Below are positions 1 through 7,155 of a DNA stretch of 17,734 nucleotides, piece by piece (position 1 is the first letter of the stretch; every line of letters begins with the position of its first letter). The stretch is from Clostridia bacterium (GTDB taxonomy: Bacteria > Bacillota > Sulfobacillia > SLMV01), in NCBI GenBank assembly GCA_003554565.1, contig PWGR01000107.1, forward strand, positions 1 through 17,734, read 5' to 3'. Made by a program: the position numbers and the translations under genes. The notes under the pieces are model-generated. The model saw nothing but the letters and a program-made list of their open reading frames with translations, was not told where the DNA came from and did not search any database.

Positions 1-7
1 CAATATT

Positions 8-17
8 CCTCCCCCCC
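8..17 (-). promoter_or_regulatory. Ribosome binding site of a minus-strand gene starting beyond the left edge
   Basis: On the minus strand these bases read GGGGGGGAGG, a very strong Shine-Dalgarno sequence pointing out of the window. A TTG at 3-1 lies four bases downstream, but the true start may be just outside. No minus-strand coding frame is visible in 18-242, so those bases are most simply the leader and promoter region of that outside gene. The consensus hexamer TTGACA occurs on the minus strand at 122-127, but no convincing -10 follows it at 16-18 bases, so it is only noted. The gene itself cannot be identified. Confidence 0.55.
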
Positions 18-34
18 ATTCCCTTTACAAAATC

Positions 35-62
35 ATGACATCGCAGCAGTTTCTGCTGTCAT
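35..62. repeat. Inverted repeat in the leader of the left-edge gene
   Basis: CAGCAG (44-49) and CTGCTG (53-58) form a perfect six-base stem around a three-base TTT loop. The outer arms ATGA (35-38) and TCAT (59-62) add four pairs across a five-base bulge. It lies about 20 bases before the ribosome site at 8-17, so it would be in the 5' leader or promoter of the gene off the left edge. No T-run follows it on either strand, so a terminator is unlikely. An operator or leader hairpin is possible. Confidence 0.4.
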
Positions 63-242
63 CAGACTGATAATTCAACCACAGCGGAAATAGATGCGAA
101 AAAATGCAAATCGTTTCAATGTGTCAAGTCGAGGGAAAGGGGAGCGGGCGATATTACTACGGGCAGAAAAGGCAGACGGCGCAAAAAAGACATCTACTCT
201 ATCCTTTCCGCGCGGTCGACAGATATCTACCTCAACGCAGTA

Positions 243-701
243 TCAAAGAGCCACTCCCCACTCGAAGCTCTGCTTGTATATACGGAGGAGAAGTGAGGTG
301 TTGATCTCCCTGATCCCCTCGATGGTACTGAGCGACTCAAGGACAAACTGCGCGAGCTCCTCATTAGAGGAAAATAGTCCCTGAACAATGATGTCAAAAT
401 TCCCTGTGGTCAGTCCCACGTAGTGCAGCGAATTCAGTTCGGAAACCTCTTCGGCCACATCCTTCATCTTCCCCGGATCGACATTGAGAGCGATGAAGGC
501 GGGAGAGGCAAAACCGATCTTGAAGGGATCCGACACGCCTGCGATCTCAATGATGCCCTCACGAACCAGACGGTAGAACTTGCGTCGGACCGTGCCTTCT
601 GTTACACCCACTTCGTCCGCCATATCCACGAAGGACCTACGACCATCTTTCTGAAGAAGATGCATGATCTTCTTCTCTGTGTCATCCAGCTTGACTGCCA
701 T
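243..701 (-). CDS. Lrp/AsnC family transcriptional regulator
   Basis: Predicted DNA-binding regulator of 152 residues, the usual size for the Lrp/AsnC (feast/famine) family. The N-terminal third (about residues 4-55) is the winged helix-turn-helix: it opens with LDDTEKKIMHLLQKDGRRSF and continues with the recognition-helix stretch VTEGTVRRKFYRLVREGII. Residues about 65-145 form the RAM/AsnC-C ligand-sensing and oligomerisation domain, with the typical pattern VGLTTGNFDIIVQGLF followed by IEGIREINTSLLL. Family members usually sense amino acids or their derivatives; the ligand here cannot be read from sequence. The ATG at 701 is preferred over the in-frame ATG at 707 because GAGGAGG then sits seven bases away instead of one. 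The neighbouring peptidase and amino-acid genes make it a candidate local regulator, which is inference. A promoter (814-842) and possible self-operator (784-799) lie upstream. Confidence 0.93.
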   Translation of the reverse strand: MAVKLDDTEKKIMHLLQKDGRRSFVDMADEVGVTEGTVRRKFYRLVREGIIEIAGVSDPFKIGFASPAFIALNVDPGKMKDVAEEVSELNSLHYVGLTTGNFDIIVQGLFSSNEELAQFVLESLSTIEGIREINTSLLLRIYKQSFEWGVAL

Positions 702-783
702 TCCCATTCCTCCTCTGTTAGCCGGCGATTCTGCGAAATAGGCAATTGCTTCACGTTGGCGGAGCGCAAACAGTCATTTATGG

Positions 784-799
784 TGCATCAATTTGTGCA
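784..799. promoter_or_regulatory. Candidate dyad operator downstream of the Lrp-gene promoter
   Basis: The 16 bases TGCATCAATTTGTGCA are a two-fold symmetric element of the form TGCA-N2-AATT-N2-TGCA, with 12 of 16 positions symmetric. An AT-rich centre flanked by short inverted arms is typical of Lrp/AsnC-type sites. It lies just downstream of the predicted start point of the promoter at 814-842, where a bound protein would block transcription. Its right part TGTGCAA (794-800) is repeated at 836-842, exactly 42 bases away, over the -35 box. Autoregulation is common in this family; binding here is inferred. Confidence 0.4.
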
Positions 800-813
800 A
801 TCATTCAATCGAC

Positions 814-842
814 ATAATACACCTTGTCTTTACCATGTGCAA
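814..842 (-). promoter_or_regulatory. Sigma-70-type promoter for the Lrp/AsnC gene
   Basis: On the minus strand TTGCAC (842-837) and TATTAT (819-814) are separated by exactly 17 bases. The -10 matches the consensus at five of six positions, the -35 at three of six. The start point would be near 807, giving a leader of about 105 bases before the ATG at 701. Confidence 0.5.
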
Positions 843-857
843 GTTGCCCCAGATAAT
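829..857 (+). promoter_or_regulatory. Divergent sigma-70-type promoter for the tiny frame at 912
   Basis: TTTACC (829-834) and GATAAT (852-857) are spaced by 17 bases; the -10 matches at five of six positions and the -35 at four. It overlaps the opposing Lrp-gene promoter, so the two would compete or share control. The start would fall near 864, about 30 bases before the AAAGGAGG at 894-901. Confidence 0.4.
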
Positions 858-911
858 AATAACGACTGTCATAAAGTTTCGCAAACCGAAGATAAAGGAG
901 GATTCGTGTCG

Positions 912-950
912 ATGCGACCGGCTGTTTTCGAGGTCCATACCGTGGAATAA
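912..950 (+). CDS. Possible 12-residue leader peptide or small protein
   Basis: A near-ideal ribosome site AAAGGAGG (894-901) is followed by GTG (906) and an in-frame ATG (912); the frame MRPAVFEVHTVE closes with TAA at 948-950. The predicted promoter at 829-857 would transcribe it. No known family is recognised. No further plus-strand gene follows (the next genes are on the minus strand), so it is not an obvious attenuator leader. It could be a genuine small protein, a small RNA with an incidental ribosome site, or the stub of a decayed gene: a one-base shift after its end gives another open stretch, containing KPGLSRREITARYSLT, to about 999. The rest of the 702-1,069 gap shows nothing coding. 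A weak hairpin (CCGGC 1028-1032 with GCCGG 1044-1048) lacks a T-run. Confidence 0.3.
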   Translation: MRPAVFEVHTVE

Positions 951-1069
951 GCCGGGTTTGAGCCGCAGAGAAATCACTGCCAGGTACTCACTGACCTGAA
1001 CCGGCGCAGGACTGACCAAGCACCCTGCCGGCGAAATATTCAGGCCGGAACTCTGTAGAAGCTAATCGG

Positions 1070-1561
1070 TCATGAGATCGGAGGGTCAAGCCCTTCATGA
1101 CGCAGCAGACGGCGTTTGAGTTCAATCCCGCCGCCGAACCCCCCAAGCCTGCCATCAGATCGTATCACCCGATGACACGGGACAAACAGCGGGACCGGGG
1201 TGCGTGACATGGCGCCGCCGACAGCCCGGGAGGCACCGGGATATCCGGCCCGCTCGGCAATCTCTCCGTAGCTGGCGGTCGAACCCGGGGCGATTTCTGC
1301 TGTCGCTTTGTAGACATCACGCGCAAAACGGCTTCCCTCCGGAGAGAGAGGGGGAATCGGAACGGAAAAAGCGCGGGCGAAGTAACGTCTGAGCCAGTTA
1401 GCATACACCGAGGTCAGGTCTTCACCGCACTCTGCGCGGCGCAGTTGAGGTTCAATGTCTTCGGGGGGACCGGCAGCTGGAAGAGTACAGCGCACCAGCC
1501 CCGTTTTTTCGGCAAGCAGGTAGACCGTACCCATTTCCGAACAGACTGCTGTCCACTGCAA
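1070..1561 (-). CDS. ogt: Methylated-DNA--[protein]-cysteine S-methyltransferase (O6-alkylguanine repair)
   Basis: Suicide DNA-repair protein that moves alkyl groups from O6-alkylguanine to its own cysteine. The 163-residue product has the full C-terminal domain: the DNA-binding helix region SYGEIAERAGYPGASRAVGGA (about 97-117), the active-site PCHRV with Cys129, and the asparagine-hinge region where the family has a basic IRSDGRLGGFGGG stretch. The N-terminal half is short and divergent, as usual in Ogt-type proteins. The TTG at 1561 is chosen because GGGAGG (1569-1574) lies seven bases upstream; a TTG at 1576 has no ribosome site. This ribosome site directly abuts the T-run of the terminator at 1575-1608, so expression probably depends on read-through from the aldehyde oxidoreductase gene or on a promoter not seen. 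The function is general repair, not obviously linked to the peptidase genes. Confidence 0.92.
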   Translation of the reverse strand: MQWTAVCSEMGTVYLLAEKTGLVRCTLPAAGPPEDIEPQLRRAECGEDLTSVYANWLRRYFARAFSVPIPPLSPEGSRFARDVYKATAEIAPGSTASYGEIAERAGYPGASRAVGGAMSRTPVPLFVPCHRVIRSDGRLGGFGGGIELKRRLLRHEGLDPPIS

Positions 1562-1574
1562 CGGCCCGCCTCCC

Positions 1575-1608
1575 AAAAGGGCCGGGGACCCGGAGCGGCC
1601 CCCGGCCC
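1575..1608 (-). terminator. Intrinsic terminator after the aldehyde oxidoreductase gene
   Basis: A perfect nine-base stem, GGGCCGGGG (1579-1587) with CCCCGGCCC (1600-1608), encloses a 12-base loop and is followed on the minus strand by TTTT (1578-1575). It starts 13 bases after the oxidoreductase stop codon. The T-run is short, so termination may be partial; the alkyltransferase ribosome site begins at the next base. Confidence 0.65.
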
Positions 1609-1621
1609 GGATTCTGTCACG

Positions 1622-3490
1622 TCACCGTTCTGGAATCAGATCTTCGAAGCACTCAATTCCCAGCTCTGCCAACCGGCTCGCAGTAGGTCGCCCCAGATCA
1701 TCCCAACCCATCATATGGTAGTAGGTTACACGGGCGCGATCCAGAGCCTTGGGATCCACTGCAGTTCCCTCGATTGGACCATCGGTAAAGGCCTCGAAGA
1801 ATCGTTCGTTTAGCTCGTCGTCCCGGTCGTTGAAGCCCGCCTGCAGGTTGAACAGGCGAGTCATGGTCACGGCCCGCTCGCCGACCTTCAGCAGTTCATA
1901 GAGGCTGCTATCCCAACCAGTGACGGCACGGGTTATCTCGAGTGTCTCGCGGTAGGACCAGGCCACAAACTGACAGAGCACAGCACAGTTGCGCAGGTGC
2001 TGGAAGTTGGAAACGCAGTACATCATCCGCCCCTTGGCATCGCTGAGATCGTCTGCCGGAAGAGCGTCTGTTATGCCAAAAACGTTCAGAGAATCGGCAC
2101 TGGCAGCAAACGCAGTATCATGGATATTGTGACAGTGATCCGCTCCCGTGGGTGAAACAGAGTAACCGAGGCCGAGGGCCTGCTTCAGGCGGGGCTCATG
2201 CATTGGAACTTCCTGCCCCTTTATGTGCAGGGCGAGGGGATCCGCCTCTGGACCGAATTCCCCAGCTGTCCGGGCCGCCCCTTCAGCGAGGAGTGCACCG
2301 ATGCCATCGCGTCGGGCAATCTTTTCAACCAGCTTGAGCATGGCGTCGGCACTTCCGAAGGGCGCCTCTATGCCATCGAGATCCCCGGCGGTTATGATGC
2401 CGCGCTCGTAGCACTCCATCACAAAGCTGATTGTCATCCCGCACGAAATAGTGTCGAGACCCCAGCGGTTGCACAGCTCATTACCCTTGCAGACCGCCTC
2501 GAGGTCGTCGATGCCGCAGTTGGAACCCAGAGAGCCGAGCGTTTCATACTCCGGCCCCCCGTAGACAGGGTCAACCCCGTAATCGTCGCCGGCCACCACG
2601 CGTTTGCAGTAGACCGGGCAGGCGAAGCAATTGTCGCGCTCCACCAGCAACGTATCACGCATGACCTGTCCGGAGATCTTCTCTGCGCCTTCAAACTGCC
2701 CCTCCTGGAAGTTGCGGGTGGGAAGCCCGCCGGATTCCTGCAGACTCATTACGGTGGCGGGAGTACCGGTGTCCTTAAGCCCGGCACTGCGCTCTCCTTT
2801 TGCCACCGCTTGGTTCATCATCCGTGCATACTCCATTACTCTGTCCTCATCTGCCAGCTGCACCTTGCCCGTTCCACGCACGGCGATGGCACGCAGCTTC
2901 TTTGCGCCCATCACGGCACCCATGCCTGTCCGACCGGCGAAGTGAGTAAGGTCATTGACTACACAGGCATACCGGACCAGGTTCTCGCCAGCAATACCGC
3001 ACTGCACGACCCGGGCGTCCTCTGCACCGACTTCGTCCTGGATCATTGTTTGAACATCGGCTGTATCTTTCCCCCAGAGGTGTGCTGCATCGCAAATCTC
3101 CACCTCGCCGTCGTCGATCCAGATATACACCGGGGCATCGGATTCTCCTTCGACGATGATGTGGTCAAAGCCCGCCTTCTTCAGCTCAACCATCCACCAT
3201 CCGCCGCCCTGGGTGTCGCCGAATCCTCCCGTCAGAGGTGACTTGGCCCCGACGCTGTTTCGTCCACTGCCGGCCAGCGGCGTACCCGTCATCGCACCAG
3301 TAGCAAAGACCAGCTTGTTCTCCGGTCCCAGGGGATCGCAGTCCGCGGGAACCTCCTTCAGAAGGATGTTCGCAATCACCGCCGTACCGCCCATATATTT
3401 CCGGTACCACTGGTCGCTTGGCTCTTCAATCTCAGTAGTACGATCGGTCAAGTTGACCCGCAGGATCTTCCCCATATAACCGTAAGACAT
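1622..3490 (-). CDS. aor: Tungsten-dependent aldehyde:ferredoxin oxidoreductase
   Basis: Predicted cytoplasmic enzyme oxidising aldehydes to carboxylic acids with ferredoxin as electron acceptor, using a tungsten bis-pyranopterin and one [4Fe-4S] cluster. The 622-residue product matches the family length. The N-terminal domain starts YMGKILRVNLTDRT and includes the pterin-binding region NSVGAKSPLTGGFGDTQGGG (about 78-97). Cluster ligands are visible as C288-x2-C291-x3-C295 in DNCFACPVYC and a later cysteine in RNCAVLCQF (about 506); from memory the first three coincide in number with the Pyrococcus furiosus enzyme. The segment SPTGADHCHN (about 446-455) belongs to the C-terminal active-site region. 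In peptide fermenters such enzymes remove aldehydes arising from 2-keto acids. The ATG at 3490 has GGGGGAGG nine bases upstream, inside the end of the DUF1893 gene; only four bases separate the two genes, implying coupled translation. A specific aldehyde substrate cannot be assigned. Confidence 0.95.
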   Translation of the reverse strand: MSYGYMGKILRVNLTDRTTEIEEPSDQWYRKYMGGTAVIANILLKEVPADCDPLGPENKLVFATGAMTGTPLAGSGRNSVGAKSPLTGGFGDTQGGGWWMVELKKAGFDHIIVEGESDAPVYIWIDDGEVEICDAAHLWGKDTADVQTMIQDEVGAEDARVVQCGIAGENLVRYACVVNDLTHFAGRTGMGAVMGAKKLRAIAVRGTGKVQLADEDRVMEYARMMNQAVAKGERSAGLKDTGTPATVMSLQESGGLPTRNFQEGQFEGAEKISGQVMRDTLLVERDNCFACPVYCKRVVAGDDYGVDPVYGGPEYETLGSLGSNCGIDDLEAVCKGNELCNRWGLDTISCGMTISFVMECYERGIITAGDLDGIEAPFGSADAMLKLVEKIARRDGIGALLAEGAARTAGEFGPEADPLALHIKGQEVPMHEPRLKQALGLGYSVSPTGADHCHNIHDTAFAASADSLNVFGITDALPADDLSDAKGRMMYCVSNFQHLRNCAVLCQFVAWSYRETLEITRAVTGWDSSLYELLKVGERAVTMTRLFNLQAGFNDRDDELNERFFEAFTDGPIEGTAVDPKALDRARVTYYHMMGWDDLGRPTASRLAELGIECFEDLIPER

Positions 3491-3494
3491 TTGT

Positions 3495-4025
3495 TCATTC
3501 CTCCCCCGTATTCTCGGACTCACCATGTAGACTGCTTCCTTGCATCATATCCCGTATTCGATGCCGCACCGTTTCCGGATCATCCGTTGTCGACATCTTC
3601 TCCAGAGGACACAGGTCATCTCCATCGCGATTAAGTATCGCCGGGACTTCCTTTTCGGCGCAGACCACCATGCCGCAACCCTCCAGGTGATTGCGGGCGG
3701 GGGTGCTCATCACATCGGCGTAAACTCCCGCGATCTGCGGCGAGTGAAGGAAGAGCGCCGCAGCCATACCGGCAATGCGGTCGGCGATTACGGCACCCGC
3801 ATCGCAATCACAAAGCTTCCCCATCACCCGCACCAGCGGGGCCACTCCATCTCCACATTCACGGGCCAGAACCCGACCATCCAGGACCACCGCCACCGTG
3901 CAGTTGGGGCGGCGTATTTCATCGCGGGCACGCTTCAGGTCAGCGCAAACCCGGCGGTGCATCTCCCTGTTCAGCGCTCGAGAACTCCGCCCATTGCATT
4001 CCATCCCAGAATCAGCGCCCCCCAC
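3495..4025 (-). CDS. DUF1893 domain protein
   Basis: Protein of uncharacterised family DUF1893, up to 176 residues. The domain begins near CADLKRARDEI and carries typical family blocks: a short strand pair (CTVAVVLDGRVLARECGDG), the helix GAVIADRIAGMAAALF, the strand GVYADVMSTPA, and the cysteine-bearing end ILNRDGDDLCPLEK. No enzymatic role is established. It is rich in cysteines (CDC, GCGMVVC, LCP), which could suit metal or redox chemistry, but that is speculation. The start is uncertain: GTG 4025 (weak AAGAAG upstream), ATG 4004, or ATG 3962, which would avoid the overlap with the upstream M55 gene (stop at 3971) but has its AGGGAG immediately against the start. Family length favours 4004 or 3962. 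Its position between a D-aminopeptidase and an aldehyde oxidoreductase suggests a shared transcript. Confidence 0.85.
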   Translation of the reverse strand: MGGADSGMECNGRSSRALNREMHRRVCADLKRARDEIRRPNCTVAVVLDGRVLARECGDGVAPLVRVMGKLCDCDAGAVIADRIAGMAAALFLHSPQIAGVYADVMSTPARNHLEGCGMVVCAEKEVPAILNRDGDDLCPLEKMSTTDDPETVRHRIRDMMQGSSLHGESENTGEE

Positions 4026-4813
4026 ATCTTCTTATACGCGGTCGCATAGTCGTCATCCTCGACACGGATTTCCTTGACATCGCGGCGCTGCACGCAGGGA
4101 AACAGGCAGGCCATGGTGGCCGAGGGCGTGGTCTTGAATGTCACATCGAATGTGACCGGGGTATCCGGAACACACGGACTTATCTCCCCCTGACGCTTCA
4201 GCGCCCTCGACGCGGCATCCCTGATCATCTCCTCCGTCTGGCTGGGCGGCAGGCAGTCGGCCGTGTGGCGGTCCATGCCGGTCTTCACCACCGCGGTCTC
4301 CACTTCTGGAATCAGCTCACCCGCCTCTTCCGCCAGCTTATCATCACCGGTAACCAGGACTAACGGTACGCCAAAAGCACCGGCCATCCGTGCGTTAATT
4401 CCCGTCTCACCCACCGGTTTTCCATTGCACCGGATCTCCGTCACCACCGAACCCATCAGAGTGTGGTTCAAAACTCCCGCCTCGCTGCCCTCCCGGGCAT
4501 GATAGGCCACAAAGAATGCCGCATCGAAGCTTTCGTCGATTCCCGCCATCTGCAGCAGCTGCTTGTTGCTGCCGCTTATGAGACGGGCTCCTTTTTCGAG
4601 ATCCTCGACCAGAATGTTGGTCATGGGACCGTGGCTATCGTTGACAAGAACCTCGTCTGCCCCACCATCCAGCGCTCCCTTCACCGCCGCATTGACGTCG
4701 CCGGTGAGGAGCTTCCTCCCCCGGGTGTAATCCTTTTCCTTCGGAGAGCACATCTTGGAGGACGTGATGCCGCTTGCACCCTCCATGTCCACCGACATAT
4801 ATACCTTCACCAC
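3971..4813 (-). CDS. dppA: M55 family D-aminopeptidase (DppA-like)
   Basis: Zinc-dependent aminopeptidase related to Bacillus subtilis DppA, which releases D-amino acids from short peptides as a self-compartmentalised decamer. Of 280 residues, the zinc ligands seen are D9 and E11 in SVDMEG, H61 in NDSHG, H105 in AYHAREG and E136 in VGETG, with the probable catalytic H117 in LNHTLMG. All align closely with the DppA positions I recall (8, 10, 60, 104, 133; 115). The GTG at 4813 is preferred: AAGGGGG lies eight bases upstream, whereas a TTG at 4819 is only two bases away, and the product then begins MVKVYMSVDMEG as in homologues. It follows the S9 peptidase gene after 124 bases with no clear gene in between and overlaps the DUF1893 frame by up to 55 bases. 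Likely roles are use of D-peptides from cell-wall debris or racemised protein. Confidence 0.93.
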   Translation of the reverse strand: MVKVYMSVDMEGASGITSSKMCSPKEKDYTRGRKLLTGDVNAAVKGALDGGADEVLVNDSHGPMTNILVEDLEKGARLISGSNKQLLQMAGIDESFDAAFFVAYHAREGSEAGVLNHTLMGSVVTEIRCNGKPVGETGINARMAGAFGVPLVLVTGDDKLAEEAGELIPEVETAVVKTGMDRHTADCLPPSQTEEMIRDAASRALKRQGEISPCVPDTPVTFDVTFKTTPSATMACLFPCVQRRDVKEIRVEDDDYATAYKKMWGALILGWNAMGGVLER

Positions 4814-4937
4814 GCACAATTCCCCCTTCGCAGAACAATCTGGGTGCGCATTTTCACAGAACGCGTCGCATCAGACGCCCCTTTATGGTTTTCCGCTCCT
4901 GTTCACAGAATCCTCCCGGAAGACCCGGGCGGCAATT

Positions 4938-7142
4938 TCAGGATCCCCGGGGATCCGCGTAGCCTTCTGCCGAGTCATCGGCGAAAGTGAGACCACCGTA
5001 GTTGGCGAACCACTTCGAGATCCGTCGGAGCCGATCCACTGCCCCCGTCGGGTGGGAGACCGCGTGCCGCTCTTGTTGGTAGACGATCAACTCTGTATCT
5101 ATGCCCCGCTTCTTCAACGCCAGAAAAAGCTGTTCCGCCTGGCTGAGGGGGCACCGCCAGTCCACCTCGCCCGCGGTAATCAGAAGCGGCGTGTTGATAT
5201 TCGAGACACCCGAGCAAGGAGATATCCGGCGGTACTGCCTCTCGTTCTGCCACGGCACACCGAGGTCATCCTGCCACCACAGGTGGCAGTCGTCCGTACC
5301 GAAGCCGGAGATGTATTCCCACATCCCGTGCTCACTGGCGGCGGCGGCAAAAGCATCCGTGTGCCCCACCGCCCAGTTGGTCATTATTCCCCCATAGGAA
5401 AACCCTGTGCAGAACAGACGCCCGGGATCGGCCCAACCCGCGTCAACTGCGGCATGCACCCCGGACATGACGTCGTCGTGCTCCCGTGCTCCCCAGTCCC
5501 CCCGTATAGAGGCAGTGAAGTCTTCGCCGTAGGAGATGGATCCGCGGTAGTTGATCATCAGCACAGCGTAACCCATGCCGGCCCAGTACTGTTCGTAGAA
5601 GTTGAAACCCGGGGCATCATAAAACATGGGACCACCGTGAATCTTGACAATCAGCGGCAACGGGGCGTTTTCCCCGGCGGAAGATTCGGCCGGCAGGGCC
5701 AGAAGTCCCTCCACCTCGTCACCATCAGAATTGGAGAACTGGATCCTCCGATACTCTGCAGTGCGACGGCGCCGGAGCAGCTCTTCGTTGAGGAAGGTCA
5801 GCCGCACGGGATCGCAGTGCTCAGCGGGTCGAATCGAAAACAGATCGATTCCCGCATCTGGACTCTCTCTCGCGAACACAACAACCCCGGACGCACCATC
5901 AAATCCACCCAGGGAAACTGTGGACATCTCGCTCCTGGGCGGGTGAAGCATACGCACCCGTCCATCTGCATCCACCTCTGCCATGCGTGTTTGCCCGCGA
6001 TCAGCCACCAGCAGCACCAGCTGATCACCGCCCGGGTGCACCGGCGGGGCGACAATGGGATAGTCCAGGCCCTGTGTCACCGGCATAACCGGGGTCCGGT
6101 CCTCGGGCACAGGATAAACGCGGGCGTGTTCCACCGGGTCCTTACATACCCTATCGGGAACAACTCCCCCGATGTCGGACCAGCCGTTGCCCACCGAGCC
6201 TGACAGGTCGCTGATGGGCTCGGCATCGGCAAGTCGAACCGCCAAGAGGCCATTCAGAAGGTATGCGTTCTCCGGCTCACGAGGGGAGGTGAACAGGATT
6301 CTGTCCGAATCCGGAGACCAACGGACGTATGAAGCGTGCACATCTCCCCTGGTTACCCGCAGGAACTGTTTTCCGTCAGGGGAAACCGCCCACACGTCCG
6401 TGCGGCGGTTGTTGTCGGCATCACCGGTTCGATTTGACACAAAGGCAATCCACCGTCCATCCGGCGACCACTTCGGGGCACGCTCATCGCACTGTCCCTC
6501 AGTAAGCCTGCGGGTCTCAAGAGTCTGGACGCACACGGAAAACAGGTGCGTCGGCACTTCGTCGAGAAAACCACCCACGTCGTGTTTATGCTGCGTGCGT
6601 GTGAGCACATGCGGTCCCCTGCCCCCTCGCTTCTCCTGCCCGCGAATGCTCTCGAGGTACTTACGCTGCATCCGGTCGGGATTGCGAGAAGAGAAGACAA
6701 TCCTGCGCCCATCCGGGGACCAATCAAATTCACAGACACCTTCCGGTCGCCGGGTCAACTGACGGGGTTCGCCGCCCAGCTGGAGATCCAGCAGCCAGAT
6801 CTGGTCAGTAGGATCTCTGTCATCGTCTGACTTTTCTCTCGCTCCCCCCCCATCCCCGAGGTCCTCTCTCCGATCAGGTTCATCCGTTCTTGCCGAGAGA
6901 AACGCCAGGTATCTACCGTCCGATGACCACGCGGGAGCTGTATCCCTGTCATCTCCGCGTGTCAGACGATGAGGGGGCGACTTTCCATCAGTGCAGGTTA
7001 TCCAAAGATCGGAATATTCGCGATCCTGCTTCCTGCGCCAGCCCCCCACAACATAGGCGACCCAGCACCCATCGGGCGACACCGCCGGAGACTTAACCCG
7101 CCTCCACCGGTACAGGTCGGCCAGGCCAAACTCAACAGCCAT
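4938..7142 (-). CDS. S9 family (prolyl oligopeptidase-type) serine peptidase
   Basis: Serine peptidase of the dipeptidyl/acylaminoacyl-peptidase branch, 734 residues. Residues about 10-440 form a WD40-like beta-propeller with repeated W-S-P-D-G-R blades (SPDG at 22, SSDG at 73, WSPDGR at 141, 225 and 275). Residues about 470-715 are the alpha/beta-hydrolase domain with oxyanion HGGP (502-505), nucleophile elbow GFSYGG with Ser582, Asp661 in GEVDWRCP and His693 in ERHAVS, so the triad is intact. No signal peptide is visible, so it should act in the cytoplasm on imported oligopeptides, the propeller limiting substrate size. The charged linker at 87-112, rich in Asp, Arg and Glu, is an insertion. 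The ATG has GGGAGGG six bases upstream, overlapping the nitroreductase stop codon region, only 13 bases away; the two are probably co-transcribed and coupled. Confidence 0.95.
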   Translation of the reverse strand: MAVEFGLADLYRWRRVKSPAVSPDGCWVAYVVGGWRRKQDREYSDLWITCTDGKSPPHRLTRGDDRDTAPAWSSDGRYLAFLSARTDEPDRREDLGDGGGAREKSDDDRDPTDQIWLLDLQLGGEPRQLTRRPEGVCEFDWSPDGRRIVFSSRNPDRMQRKYLESIRGQEKRGGRGPHVLTRTQHKHDVGGFLDEVPTHLFSVCVQTLETRRLTEGQCDERAPKWSPDGRWIAFVSNRTGDADNNRRTDVWAVSPDGKQFLRVTRGDVHASYVRWSPDSDRILFTSPREPENAYLLNGLLAVRLADAEPISDLSGSVGNGWSDIGGVVPDRVCKDPVEHARVYPVPEDRTPVMPVTQGLDYPIVAPPVHPGGDQLVLLVADRGQTRMAEVDADGRVRMLHPPRSEMSTVSLGGFDGASGVVVFARESPDAGIDLFSIRPAEHCDPVRLTFLNEELLRRRRTAEYRRIQFSNSDGDEVEGLLALPAESSAGENAPLPLIVKIHGGPMFYDAPGFNFYEQYWAGMGYAVLMINYRGSISYGEDFTASIRGDWGAREHDDVMSGVHAAVDAGWADPGRLFCTGFSYGGIMTNWAVGHTDAFAAAASEHGMWEYISGFGTDDCHLWWQDDLGVPWQNERQYRRISPCSGVSNINTPLLITAGEVDWRCPLSQAEQLFLALKKRGIDTELIVYQQERHAVSHPTGAVDRLRRISKWFANYGGLTFADDSAEGYADPRGS

Positions 7143-7155
7143 TGCTCGCCCTCCC

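Noticed and set aside
801..1019. Minus-strand frame of 72 codons upstream of the Lrp gene
   Set aside because: No ribosome site at its start, no recognisable motif, and it overlaps the promoter pair and operator.
2198..3241. Long plus-strand open frame of 347 codons
   Set aside because: It lies wholly antisense to the well-supported aldehyde oxidoreductase gene and shows no family motif; it is a by-product of that gene's codon use.
4883..4906. Seven-codon minus frame after GGGAGG between the S9 and M55 genes
   Set aside because: GTG start five bases after a good ribosome site, but it is too short to judge and no promoter or attenuator hairpin accompanies it. The rest of 4814-4937 shows nothing else clear.
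4755..6203. Plus-strand open frame of 482 codons
   Set aside because: It is antisense to the S9 peptidase, whose triad and propeller blades are all intact; the plus translation is rich in Pro, Arg and His and matches nothing recognised.
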